DNA of 64,000 nt from Ensifer adhaerens (GCF_001270265.1 NZ_LGAP01000011.1:120649-184648), one strand, 5' to 3'. Numbered from the stretch's first letter, positions 54,599 to 63,716 are shown. Notes: a model not told the origin generated them from the letters alone. Program-made: numbers and translations.

Positions 54599-55972
54599 AT
54601 GTTTAGTAATTCCCTCATCGAACTTGATCGCGCGCACCTGGTTCATCCGGTAGCTTCCTATCGAACGCATGAAACGCTCGGGGTGCGCGTGCTGGCATCC
54701 GCCTCTGGCGCGACAGTCACCGATGCCACTGGCAAGCAGCTGGTCGACGGTTTTGCCGGTCTTTGGTGCGTCAATGCCGGCTATGGTCATGACAGCATTG
54801 TCGAAGCCGCTGCAAAGCAGATGCGTGAACTTCCTTATGCGACCGCCTATTTCGGCCTCGGTTCAGAGCCCGCCATCCGGCTCGCCGCCGAACTTGCCGA
54901 CCGTGCACCGGGCGACCTCAACCACGTTTATTTCACGCTTGGTGGCTCCGATGCCGTCGACAGTACGGTTCGCTTCATCCGCTATTACTGGAATGCCCGT
55001 GGCAAACCGAACAAGGACCAGTTTATCTCCATCGAACAGGGCTATCATGGATCGTCCACCGTGGGCGCCGGTCTGACCGCGTTGCCGGCTTTCCACGCGG
55101 GTTTCGGCCTGCCCTTCGATTGGCAGCACAAAATTCCATCCCATTATGCCTATCGCAATCCGGCTGGAACGGATCCGCAAGCGATCATCGCCGCTTCGGT
55201 TGCCGCATTGAAGCAGAAGATCGAACAGCTTGGTGCTGAGCGGATCGCAGCATTCTATGCCGAACCGATCCAAGGGTCCGGGGGCGTACTGGTACCCCCC
55301 AAAGGCTGGATGAAGGCTATGCGGGAGGTCTGCCGCACGTTCGACATCCTCTTCGTTGCCGATGAGGTCATCACCGGTTTTGGCCGCACCGGCCCGCTGT
55401 TTGCATGCTCCGAGGAGGAAATCGTCCCCGACCTCTTGACAGTCGCCAAGGGCCTGACGTCCGGCTATGTACCGATGGGGGCGCTGTTCATGTCTGAACA
55501 CGTCTACCAGACCATCGCCGAGGCAGCCGGCGCTTCCGCCGTCGGGCACGGCTATACCTACTCGGCTCATCCCGTCAGTGCAGCGGTCGGCCTGGAAGTT
55601 CTGCGCCTCTATGAAGGCGGGCTTCTGGAAAACGGCCGCAAGGCCGGCACGCGCCTGATGGCGGGCCTCGAAAGTCTAAGGGATCACCCGCTGGTCGGCG
55701 ACGTCCGTGGCCGCGGTATGCTGGCTGCGGTCGAGCTTGTGGTGGACAAGGAGCGGAAGACCCCTCTTCCGGCTGCGGCCGACCCGGCCCGCCGCATTTT
55801 CGACCGAGCCTGGAGGAACGGTCTTATTATCCGCGCCTTCGCCAACGGCGTTCTGGGTTACGCGCCGCCGCTCTGCTGTACCGACAGCGATATCGACGCC
55901 ATCGTCGAGCGCACGCGACAGACGTTGGACGAGACGCTTGCCGATCCCACGGTGCGCGCCGCCATGGTCTGA
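54599..55972 (+). CDS. Class III aminotransferase (omega-amino acid/polyamine:pyruvate type)
   Basis: 457 residues from the ATG at 54599. PLP enzyme of the beta-alanine/putrescine:pyruvate group: GLWCVNAGYGHDSIVEAA, FTLGGSDAVDSTVRFIRYYW, SIEQGYHGSSTVGAGLTALP, FVADEVITGFGRTGPLFA, and PLP lysine K284 in VAKGLTSGYVPMGALF. It moves a terminal amino group to pyruvate or another keto acid, giving an aldehyde. With aldehyde dehydrogenases and a GabD close by, a diamine or omega-amino acid is a sensible substrate. Confidence 0.92.
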   Translation: MFSNSLIELDRAHLVHPVASYRTHETLGVRVLASASGATVTDATGKQLVDGFAGLWCVNAGYGHDSIVEAAAKQMRELPYATAYFGLGSEPAIRLAAELADRAPGDLNHVYFTLGGSDAVDSTVRFIRYYWNARGKPNKDQFISIEQGYHGSSTVGAGLTALPAFHAGFGLPFDWQHKIPSHYAYRNPAGTDPQAIIAASVAALKQKIEQLGAERIAAFYAEPIQGSGGVLVPPKGWMKAMREVCRTFDILFVADEVITGFGRTGPLFACSEEEIVPDLLTVAKGLTSGYVPMGALFMSEHVYQTIAEAAGASAVGHGYTYSAHPVSAAVGLEVLRLYEGGLLENGRKAGTRLMAGLESLRDHPLVGDVRGRGMLAAVELVVDKERKTPLPAAADPARRIFDRAWRNGLIIRAFANGVLGYAPPLCCTDSDIDAIVERTRQTLDETLADPTVRAAMV

Positions 55973-56272
55973 GGGTAGAGCGCCGCCGGCGGTGATCCGG
56001 GAAATATCGTAGAATCCGCATATTCGCAATTTTGTGCCGTCGGGCAGGTTCAAAACGGAGAATCCGGCAGACCATTGCTGCGAAACTGGAGGCCGGTGAA
56101 AGGAAAGAATTGAGGATCTTGGTTTTCGAAGAACCGGCGGCACTCACGGCATCCGCGAAGCCGCCCTCTCGTTCACTTTCGATCCGTTACGGCTCTTGGC
56201 GCTAGTCGCGCAGCTGCATAGATCCGTCGAAAAGGCGGGCGAAACAGAAAATTCAACAAAAAGGGGAATGAC
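55973..56272. other. Intergenic region upstream of the peptide importer operon
   Basis: 300 bases without a gene. A GC-rich palindrome CCGCCGGCGG near 55983 may end the aminotransferase transcript. The AT-rich part around 56020-56050 is the likely promoter of the importer. Confidence 0.4.
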
Positions 56273-57883
56273 ATGAACGACAAGACCACGAATTGGACAA
56301 AAGCCGACGACGCAATGGTTGAACCCGCCACCCGGCGTGGCGCAACCCGCCGCGAACTTCTTCAGATGATGCTGGCCGGCGGCGTTGCCACGGCGGCGGG
56401 CGGCTTCATGCTCGGCAATGCCACGCGCGCCGTTGCGGCCACTCCGGTTTTCGGCGGCGCCCTGAAAGCGGCCGGCTGGTCGTCCTCCACCGCAGATACT
56501 CTCGACCCGGCCAAGGCCTCGCTCTCCACCGATTATGTGCGTTGCTGCGCCTTCTATAACCGCCTGACCTACATCGACCAGACCGGCGCGACGCAGATGG
56601 AACTGGCCGAGTCCGTCGAGAGCAAGGATGCCAAGGTCTGGACTATCAAGCTGCGAAACGGCGTGACGTTCCATGATGGCAAGCCGCTGACGGCAGACGA
56701 CGTCGTTTTTTCGCTGAAGCGTCACTTGGACCCTGGCGTCGGATCGAAAGTCGCCAAGATCGCGGCGCAGATGACCGGGTTCAAGGCAATTGACAAGCAG
56801 ACTGTGGAAATCACACTGGCCAACGCGAATGCCGACCTGCCCACGATTCTCGGCATGCATCATTTCATGATCGTAGCCGATGGCACCACGGACTTTTCCA
56901 AAGGCAACGGCACCGGCGCCTTCGTGCGCGAGGTCTTCGAACCCGGAGTCCGCTCGGTCGGCCTCAAGAACAAGAATTACTGGAAATCCAGCGGCCCGAA
57001 TGTCGATTCCTTCGAATACTTCGCCATCAGCGACGACAATGCGCGCGTCAACGCCCTTCTGTCCGGTGATATCCATCTTGCCGCATCGATCAACCCGCGT
57101 TCGATGCGGCTGGTCGAAAGCCAGGACGGTTTCGCACTTTCGAAGACCACCTCCGGCAACTATACCAACCTCAACATCCGGATGGACATGGCGCCGGGGG
57201 ACAAGAAGGACTTCGTCCAAGGCATGAAGTACCTGATCAACCGCGAGCAGATTCAGAAATCAGCTTTGCGGGGTCTTGCTGAAATCGGCAACGATCAGCC
57301 GATTTCGCCCGCGAACCTCTACCACAACGCCGATCTCAAGCCGAAGGCCTTCGATCCGGAGAAGGCGAAGTTCCACTTTGAAAAGGCGGGCGTGCTGGGG
57401 CAGTCGATCCCAATGATCGCGTCTGAAGCAGCAAACGCCTCGATCGACATGGCGATGATCGTTCAGGCGGCGGGCGCCGAAATCGGCATGAAGTTCGACG
57501 TCCAGCGCGTACCCGCCGACGGCTACTGGGACAACTACTGGCTGAAGGCGCCGGTCCATTTCGGCAACATCAATCCCCGGCCGACACCCGACATTCTGTT
57601 CTCGTTGCTCTATGCGTCGGACGCGCCGTGGAACGAGAGCCAGTACAAGTCCGCGACGTTCGACAAGATGCTCATCGAGGCGCGCGGCTCGCTCGACCAG
57701 GCAAAGCGCAAGGAAATCTACAACGCGATGCAGGTCATGGTCGCGGAGGAAGCGGGTACCGTTATCCCCGCCTACCTTTCTAACGTCGATGCCACCACAG
57801 CCAAACTGAAGGGGCTGGCTCCGAGCCCGCTCGGCGGCCAAATGGGCTACGCTTTTGCGGAATATGTCTGGCTCGAAGCCTGA
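56273..57883 (+). CDS. Periplasmic peptide/opine-type binding protein with Tat-like signal
   Basis: 536 residues. SBP_bac_5 (DppA/OppA) fold: WSSSTADTLDPAKASLSTDY, KDAKVWTIKLRNGVTFHDGK, PLTADDVVFSLKRHLDP, YLINREQIQKSALRGLAEIG. The N-terminus carries TRRELLQMMLAGG (RR at 26-27), a twin-arginine export signal, with cleavage near AVA-AT. Such proteins bind dipeptides, opines or other amino-acid conjugates. An AGGGGAA ribosome site precedes the ATG. It starts the operon of four transporter genes. Confidence 0.9.
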   Translation: MNDKTTNWTKADDAMVEPATRRGATRRELLQMMLAGGVATAAGGFMLGNATRAVAATPVFGGALKAAGWSSSTADTLDPAKASLSTDYVRCCAFYNRLTYIDQTGATQMELAESVESKDAKVWTIKLRNGVTFHDGKPLTADDVVFSLKRHLDPGVGSKVAKIAAQMTGFKAIDKQTVEITLANANADLPTILGMHHFMIVADGTTDFSKGNGTGAFVREVFEPGVRSVGLKNKNYWKSSGPNVDSFEYFAISDDNARVNALLSGDIHLAASINPRSMRLVESQDGFALSKTTSGNYTNLNIRMDMAPGDKKDFVQGMKYLINREQIQKSALRGLAEIGNDQPISPANLYHNADLKPKAFDPEKAKFHFEKAGVLGQSIPMIASEAANASIDMAMIVQAAGAEIGMKFDVQRVPADGYWDNYWLKAPVHFGNINPRPTPDILFSLLYASDAPWNESQYKSATFDKMLIEARGSLDQAKRKEIYNAMQVMVAEEAGTVIPAYLSNVDATTAKLKGLAPSPLGGQMGYAFAEYVWLEA

Positions 57884-57895
57884 CGAGGCGAGTGG

Positions 57896-57916
57896 CCGAG
57901 GGCAAATTGCCCTCGG
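57896..57916 (+). terminator. Stem-loop between binding-protein and permease genes
   Basis: CCGAGGGCAA and TTGCCCTCGG are perfect inverted arms around a single A, so the RNA would form a 9-bp stem with a 3-base loop. It is 12 bases after the binding-protein stop and has no clear T-run. It likely protects the binding-protein message. Confidence 0.65.
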
Positions 57917-57970
57917 TTCGCTTTCCGATCGCGTATAGTCGGTCGGCCGAACGTCAAAGGAAGCGCGCAT

Positions 57971-58921
57971 ATGAACCGTCGGATCCTCTCCCTTGTGATG
58001 AGCAGACTGCTCATCGCCCTAATTACGCTGGTGATCGTCTCGTTTGCGGTGTTCTTCGCCACGATGATGCTCCCCGGCGACACGGCAACTATCCTGCTTG
58101 GCCAGGCCGCAACGCCCGAGGCCGTCGCGGGCCTTCGCACGGCCATGCATCTGGACGAGCCGGCGATTATCCGGTTCTTGAGGTGGTTCGGAGGGCTCGT
58201 CACAGGCGATCTCGGTACGTCCTACGCCAACGACATGCCGATCGCCGATCTGATCGCCGGACGCTTCATCAACACGCTGAAGCTAGCCGGTGTGACCGCC
58301 CTGTTCTCGGTTCCGATCGCTCTTACGCTCGGCATAACCGCTGCCATGATGCGCGGCTCGCTTTACGACCGGGTCGTCACCATACTGACGATCGGTGTTA
58401 TATCGGTTCCTGAATTCATGGTCGCGACTTCGGCCGTCCTCCTGTTTGCCGTCTATCTCAAATGGCTGCCGGCCCTGTCCCTTGCCAACGAGGTTCACTC
58501 GATCACTGATCTGTTGCGCGTCTATGCGATGCCGGTCATCACGCTCACTTTCGTCGTTTCCGCTCAGATGATCCGCATGACCCGTGCTGCGGTGGTGGAA
58601 ACGCTCAACACGCCCTATGTCGAGATGGCCCTGCTGAAGGGCGCATCGCGTCAGCGGATCGTGCTGAAGCATGCCCTTCCGAACGCACTGGGGCCCATCG
58701 TCAATGCCGTGGCCCTGTCGCTCTCTTATCTTTTGGGCGGTGTGATCATTGTCGAGACGATCTTCAACTATCCCGGCATAGCAAAACTGATGGTCGATGC
58801 CGTTGCCACACGCGACCTGCCTCTGATCCAGAGCTGCGCCATGATCTTTTGCGTTGGCTATCTGATCCTGATCACGCTTGCCGACATTCTTGCCATCCTT
58901 TCGAATCCGAGGCTGCGATGA
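57971..58921 (+). CDS. Dipeptide-type ABC transporter permease (DppB-like)
   Basis: 316 residues from the ATG at 57971. Six helices; typical N-terminus LLIALITLVIVSFAVFFATM, then PGDTATILLGQAATPEAVAG, the EAA-type loop EMALLKGASRQRIVLKHALP and ETIFNYPGIAKLMVDAV. It pairs with the DppC-like protein, whose ATG overlaps its stop (ATGA). Confidence 0.92.
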   Translation: MNRRILSLVMSRLLIALITLVIVSFAVFFATMMLPGDTATILLGQAATPEAVAGLRTAMHLDEPAIIRFLRWFGGLVTGDLGTSYANDMPIADLIAGRFINTLKLAGVTALFSVPIALTLGITAAMMRGSLYDRVVTILTIGVISVPEFMVATSAVLLFAVYLKWLPALSLANEVHSITDLLRVYAMPVITLTFVVSAQMIRMTRAAVVETLNTPYVEMALLKGASRQRIVLKHALPNALGPIVNAVALSLSYLLGGVIIVETIFNYPGIAKLMVDAVATRDLPLIQSCAMIFCVGYLILITLADILAILSNPRLR

Positions 58922-59772
58922 CAACAGATTCAGCAAAAACGCCCGCGGCAGGCCGCATGGGTTACCGCTTCAATCTTGTCGGGATGCTGGCCCTTGCCGT
59001 CATTCTTCTCTGGGGACTTGTCGCCATCTTCGCGCATCTTCTCATCCCCTATCCGGTCGGAGAGATCGTCGATTTCGACTATTTCGGCCCGATGTCGGCG
59101 CAGTTCTGGCTGGGATCGGACTATCTTGGCCGTGACATGTTCTCGCGCATCGTGATGGGCGCGCGCTATACTGTTGGAATCTCGGTGGCTGCCGTCGCGA
59201 TCGCCTGTACGACAGGCGTCGTACTCGGCATGATCGCAGCCGTCAGCGGTGGCTGGACCGACACTTTGCTCAGCCGGTTTCTTGACGCCATGAGCTCAAT
59301 CCCAAGCAAGCTGTTCGGCCTGGTTGTCGTCGCTGCGGTCGGATCATCGATTCCGGTTCTGATCTTCACGCTGTCCGTTATCTACATTCCGGGCGCCTAT
59401 CGCTTCGCCCGTGCTCTGGCCGTGAACATCAATGCCATGGATTTCATCACCGTGGCACGCACGCGTGGTGAGAGCGTTTTTTACATCATTCGTTCCGAAA
59501 TCCTGCCGAACATCCTCGGTCCAGTGCTGGCTGACCTCGGCCTTCGTTTCGTCTTTATCGTGCTTTTGCTTTCCGGGCTCTCCTTCCTCGGTCTCGGCGT
59601 CCAGCCGCCCTATGCCGATTGGGGCGCGCTCGTACGCGAGAATATCGGCGGCCTGCCCTTTGGCGCTCCGGCGGTCATGTTCCCGTCAATTGCGATCGCG
59701 AGCCTTACCATCAGTGTCAACCTGCTGATCGACAACCTGCCCTACAAGATCCGCGACCGGAGTTCACAATGA
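58918..59772 (+). CDS. Dipeptide-type ABC transporter permease (DppC-like)
   Basis: 284 residues from the ATG at 58918. Hallmarks: FWLGSDYLGRDMFSRIVMGA near residue 60, TVARTRGESVFYIIRSEILP as the EAA loop and LSGLSFLGLGVQPPYADWG. Six membrane helices. Its stop overlaps the ATG of the fused ATPase gene. Confidence 0.92.
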   Translation: MTTDSAKTPAAGRMGYRFNLVGMLALAVILLWGLVAIFAHLLIPYPVGEIVDFDYFGPMSAQFWLGSDYLGRDMFSRIVMGARYTVGISVAAVAIACTTGVVLGMIAAVSGGWTDTLLSRFLDAMSSIPSKLFGLVVVAAVGSSIPVLIFTLSVIYIPGAYRFARALAVNINAMDFITVARTRGESVFYIIRSEILPNILGPVLADLGLRFVFIVLLLSGLSFLGLGVQPPYADWGALVRENIGGLPFGAPAVMFPSIAIASLTISVNLLIDNLPYKIRDRSSQ

Positions 59773-61424
59773 CCAATCTCGTTGAAATCCGCGATCTAAA
59801 GGTCGAGGCCAAGACAGACTCCGGCCGCATTGTCGAGATCATCAAAGGGGTGAGCTTCGATGTGGCGGAAGGCGAGATCGTTGCGCTTATCGGCGAAAGC
59901 GGATCGGGAAAGACCACGGTCGCGCTGACTTTGATGGGCCATGCTCGTCCGGGCTGCCGCATTTCCGGCGGTAGCGTTAAGCTTGCGGGCAAGGACATGG
60001 CCCGACTTTCGGAAAAGGCGCGGGCCCGCGTCCGCGGCACCGAAGTCTCCTATGTGCCACAGAGCGCGGCAGCAGCTTTCAATCCTGCCGCAACGATCAT
60101 GGAGCAGGTTATTGAGATTACCCGCATTCATGACCTCATGCCCCCCGCCGAGGCAAAGTCTCGCGCGGTCGAACTTTTCCGGGCGCTGTCCTTGCCTGAG
60201 CCCGACACGATCGGTGACCGTTATCCGCATCAGGTCTCGGGGGGCCAATTGCAACGTCTTTCCGCAGCCATGGCGCTGATCGGCGATCCTAAGATCGTGA
60301 TCTTCGACGAGCCGACGACGGCGCTCGACGTCACGACCCAGATCGAGGTGCTGCGCGCCTTCAAGGCCGTGATGCGCAAGGGTGGTATCGCCGGGGTCTA
60401 CGTCTCCCATGATCTTGCGGTCGTCGCGCAGATTGCAGACCGAATCATTGTGCTGAAAGGCGGCGAGGTTCAGGAGGCTGGCACCACCGGGCAGATCCTC
60501 TCGAATGCGAAGCACCCCTATACGCGCGAACTGCTCGCTGCTTTCGAGCCCAAGGCACGAGGCGCCGCCCCGCTCGTTTCGGAAGCACGTCCCATTCTCG
60601 AGATTGAGAATATCGTCGCTGGCTACGGCGCCGTCCAGAGCAACGGGCTACCGCTCGTCTGCGCTGTGCGGTCCGTGAGTCTGACGGTGGAAAAAGGTCG
60701 CAATCTTGGCATTATCGGTGAATCTGGCTGCGGAAAGTCGACGCTTGCTCGGACAATCGCCGGCATTCTGCCCACCACCGCCGGCCGGGTCATTTTCGAC
60801 GGCCAGGAACTTGCACCAAGTGCTTCCAAGCGCACCCATGAGCAATTGCGCGAGATGCAGATCGTCTTCCAGTATGCCGACACGGCCCTCAACCCCGCCA
60901 AGTCGATAGAGGACATACTGGCACGCCCCCTCACCTTCTATCACGGCATGGATGGCGCGACGCGCAACAAGCGAATCGCTGCACTTCTGGACATGGTCCA
61001 GTTGCCCAGTTCGGTCCGCAATCGGCGGCCCGCGGAACTGTCCGGCGGGCAGAAGCAGCGGGTGAATTTCGCCCGCGCGCTTGCAGCTGATCCGAAGCTA
61101 ATCCTGTGCGACGAGATTACCTCGGCGCTTGACACCGTGGTAGCCGCGGCCGTCATCGAGCTATTGAAGGAACTGCAGAGGGAACTGGGTCTCTCGTACA
61201 TTTTCATCAGCCATGACATTTCGGTGGTGGAGGCGATCTGTGACGAAATCGTCGTCATGTATGCGGGGGAAAAGGTGGAGCAACTGATGCCGTCGACCAC
61301 AGGCAAGCGCCCTCAACATCCTTATTCGCAGTTGCTGTTTTCTTCGGTTCCCAAACTCGATCCGCATTGGCTCGATGGCCTGGAACGGGATCCGGAACAG
61401 GTTCGCGCCTATTGCCAGCGCTGA
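59769..61424 (+). CDS. Dipeptide-type ABC transporter double ATPase (DppD-DppF fusion)
   Basis: 551 residues from the ATG at 59769. Two complete nucleotide-binding domains: Walker A GESGSGKT at 42-49 and GESGCGKS at 317-324; signatures VSGGQLQRLSAAMA and LSGGQKQRVNFARA; Walker B IVIFDEPTTALDV and LILCDEITSALDT. In many bacteria these are two proteins; here they are fused in one chain, a common rhizobial form. In the second domain the Walker B Asp-Glu is followed by ITSALD rather than PTSALD. Confidence 0.92.
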   Translation: MTNLVEIRDLKVEAKTDSGRIVEIIKGVSFDVAEGEIVALIGESGSGKTTVALTLMGHARPGCRISGGSVKLAGKDMARLSEKARARVRGTEVSYVPQSAAAAFNPAATIMEQVIEITRIHDLMPPAEAKSRAVELFRALSLPEPDTIGDRYPHQVSGGQLQRLSAAMALIGDPKIVIFDEPTTALDVTTQIEVLRAFKAVMRKGGIAGVYVSHDLAVVAQIADRIIVLKGGEVQEAGTTGQILSNAKHPYTRELLAAFEPKARGAAPLVSEARPILEIENIVAGYGAVQSNGLPLVCAVRSVSLTVEKGRNLGIIGESGCGKSTLARTIAGILPTTAGRVIFDGQELAPSASKRTHEQLREMQIVFQYADTALNPAKSIEDILARPLTFYHGMDGATRNKRIAALLDMVQLPSSVRNRRPAELSGGQKQRVNFARALAADPKLILCDEITSALDTVVAAAVIELLKELQRELGLSYIFISHDISVVEAICDEIVVMYAGEKVEQLMPSTTGKRPQHPYSQLLFSSVPKLDPHWLDGLERDPEQVRAYCQR

Positions 61425-61435
61425 CAGTTCGGCGA

Positions 61436-61912
61436 TCAGAGCCGGAATAAGCTGGTCAGCGGCATATGCGCCTTAACGATTGGCGATTTCAGCACCACGA
61501 AGCTGAAATATTTGTCGATGCCGATGTCCAAGTCTGTCAGCCGTTCCATGATGGTCTGGTACTCGCCGATCCCGGCGGTGACGAACTTCACAAGATAATC
61601 GTAACCGCCGGAAACCAGATGGCACTCGATAACCTGCTCGACTTTCTCAACTGCAGCGAGGAAGCGGGAGAAATCGATCTGCCGGTGGTTCTTCAACGTG
61701 ATCTCGGTAAAGACCGTCAGGGTCTGGCCGAGCTTGGCGACGTTCACCTGCGCCGAATAGCCGACGATATAGCCTTCTGCCTGCAGCTTCTTCACCCGCA
61801 TCAGGCAGGGACTCGGCGACAGATTGACGAGTTCGGCCAGCTCGACATTGGTGATGCGGCCGTTCTTTTGCAACTCGTAGAGAATCTTGATGTCGATCCG
61901 GTCCAGCTTCAT
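61436..61912 (-). CDS. Lrp/AsnC-family regulator
   Basis: 158 residues from the ATG at 61912 (MKLDRIDIKILYELQKNGRI). N-terminal HTH (NVELAELVNLSPSPCLMRVK) and C-terminal RAM/AsnC_trans_reg domain (IECHLVSGGYDYLVKFVTAG). Divergent from the FAD oxidase gene, convergent with the peptide importer. It probably senses an amino acid and controls the oxidase and perhaps the whole island. Confidence 0.9.
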   Translation of the reverse strand: MKLDRIDIKILYELQKNGRITNVELAELVNLSPSPCLMRVKKLQAEGYIVGYSAQVNVAKLGQTLTVFTEITLKNHRQIDFSRFLAAVEKVEQVIECHLVSGGYDYLVKFVTAGIGEYQTIMERLTDLDIGIDKYFSFVVLKSPIVKAHMPLTSLFRL

Positions 61913-61946
61913 GCAACGCGCCCCTTGGCATTCACTTCCATATGCA

Positions 61947-61961
61947 CAGCAGAAAATGCTG
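61947..61961. promoter_or_regulatory. 15-bp dyad between the Lrp gene and the FAD oxidase gene
   Basis: CAGCAGAAAATGCTG: CAGCA and TGCTG around GAAAA. A 15-base dyad with an AT-rich centre, 34 bases upstream of the lrp ATG, is the expected shape of an Lrp/AsnC site. It would serve autoregulation and control of the oxidase. Confidence 0.5.
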
Positions 61962-62142
61962 CATGTCCTGTCGCGAATATAAACACATATACGTTGCCTG
62001 TCATTGTCCATGCGGTCTCCGCGGCCGGCATAAACTATGGCCGGCTTACGAATGAACGATATAAAATGCTATCCATCGCCAAACTCCAGCTACGTCTTCT
62101 CGGGCCGAAGAGTAAATTGATGACGAGAACTGGAGATCTTTC

Positions 62143-63465
62143 ATGCCCGCCCCGCTTCAGAAGATAGAAACAAACCAGGCTCTGCCTGACAGCACCGACG
62201 CGGTCGTGATTGGAGGCGGTATCGTCGGCGCCTTTGCCGCCTACTACCTTGCGCGCCGGGGCCTCAAAGTTGCACTGCTGGAGAAAGGCCGGGTTGGCGC
62301 CGAGCAGTCGAGCCGCAATTGGGGCTGGTGCCGGCAGCAGAACCGGGACGCGCGCGAACTTCCGATCGCCACGAAGAGTCTCGATTTATGGGAGCAGTTC
62401 GCGACAGAGACCGGCGAAGACACCGGTTTCCGCCGCTGTGGTCTGCTCTATCTCAGCAACGATGAAGCGGAACTCGAAGCCTGGGCCCGTTGGGGAACCT
62501 TTGCACGCTCGGCAGGCGTGACAACGCATATGCTCGATAGCACGCAGGCGAGCGAGCGCGGCAGAGCCAGCGGTCGCGCCTGGAAAGGCGGCGTCTTCTC
62601 GCCATCTGACGGCACCGCTGACCCATCGCGCGCCGCCCCCGCCATCGCCCGGGCGATCATAGCCCTCGGCGGAAGTGTCCATCAGCACTGTGCCGCCCGC
62701 GGCATAGAGACGACGGCTGGGCGCCTGAGCGCCGTCGTGACAGAGAAAGGGACAATTCGAACGCCCGTGGCAGTCATGGCCGGCGGTGCCTGGGCATCGT
62801 CTTTCTGCCGGCAGTTCGACGTCCGCTTCCCACAGGCTTCTATCCGGTCGTCCATTCTGTCGGTTTCGGGCGGAGAGGATCTCCCTGACGCTTTACACAC
62901 AGCTCATGTCTCCATCACACGGCGTGGGGATGGTGGCTACACCCTCGCGATCAGCGGTCGTGGGCGGGTGGACCCGACACCGCAGCAGATGCGCTTTGCG
63001 CCGCAATTCCTGCCGATGTTCCTTCGGCGCTGGCGCAGCCTTGCGCCCGGAAGCGCCGAAGGTTGGCGTTCCGGCCATGAAACACTGGCGCGCTGGCGTC
63101 TCGACGCGCCGACCCCGATGGAGAGAATGCGGGTTCTCGATCCGGCACCAGATCAGAGCACTATCGCATTGACCTATCGCCGCGCCTGCGAACTTCTGCC
63201 ATCGCTGGCCAAATCTCACATTACCGCAGCCTGGGCGGGCTATATCGACAGCACCCCGGACGGCGTGCCCGGCATTGGTGAGATCGAATCTGTCCCGGGG
63301 TTCATACTGGCTGCGGGGTTCAGCGGTCACGGGTTCGGTATCGCCCCAGGTGCCGGCCATATGGTTGCCTCTCTTGTCACAGGCGCAGAGCATCTGGTCG
63401 ACCCAAGTCCTTACCATCCGAACCGCTTCAAGGCTGCGGCTTGGGGAAAGGTTTCGGATTTCTAA
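62143..63465 (+). CDS. FAD-dependent oxidoreductase, D-amino-acid dehydrogenase/amine oxidase type
   Basis: 440 residues from the ATG at 62143, with GGAG upstream. FAD loop VVIGGGIVGAFAAYYLARRG, then the subgroup motif SSRNWGWCRQQNRDARELPI, and a C-terminal ESVPGFILAAGFSGHGFGIA closing the site. DAO-fold enzymes of this subgroup oxidise secondary or primary amines of amino acids or opines. It is not closely similar to the PuuB-like protein of this island; the WGWCRQQNRD segment sets it apart. Likely regulated by the adjacent Lrp-type protein. Confidence 0.88.
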   Translation: MPAPLQKIETNQALPDSTDAVVIGGGIVGAFAAYYLARRGLKVALLEKGRVGAEQSSRNWGWCRQQNRDARELPIATKSLDLWEQFATETGEDTGFRRCGLLYLSNDEAELEAWARWGTFARSAGVTTHMLDSTQASERGRASGRAWKGGVFSPSDGTADPSRAAPAIARAIIALGGSVHQHCAARGIETTAGRLSAVVTEKGTIRTPVAVMAGGAWASSFCRQFDVRFPQASIRSSILSVSGGEDLPDALHTAHVSITRRGDGGYTLAISGRGRVDPTPQQMRFAPQFLPMFLRRWRSLAPGSAEGWRSGHETLARWRLDAPTPMERMRVLDPAPDQSTIALTYRRACELLPSLAKSHITAAWAGYIDSTPDGVPGIGEIESVPGFILAAGFSGHGFGIAPGAGHMVASLVTGAEHLVDPSPYHPNRFKAAAWGKVSDF

Positions 63466-63506
63466 GCAATTACGAGACCCGTACCCGAAGCGCAGGCCGC
63501 GCGCGA

Positions 63507-63716
63507 ATGAAGAACCTATTGAACACGTGGCAGCGGCCGAACCTTCCTCAATATACGGCTATTGAACGGATCCTCGGCATGGAGATTCACGATGCGCTAT
63601 CGGGCGCGAAGGCACCGCGAGATGCCCTCGAGGCCGGTGCGCGCCAAATCGAGCATGCGTTGCGGTCCTGGCAGAGTTCATCCCATACAACCAAAAGGCC
63701 CGATCAATTCATATGA
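63507..63716 (+). pseudogene. C-terminal remnant of an extracellular sugar-binding protein
   Basis: The frame reads NTWQRPNLPQYTAIERILGM, EIHDALSGAKAPRDALEAGA and ARQIEHALRSW. This pattern (a P-QY-IE-IL segment, then ALSG-A-P-ALE) resembles the last ~60 residues of SBP_bac_1 proteins. The rest of the gene is missing, and sequence before the ATG is not a signal peptide. It is probably a leftover cut by rearrangement near the IS element. Confidence 0.4.
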
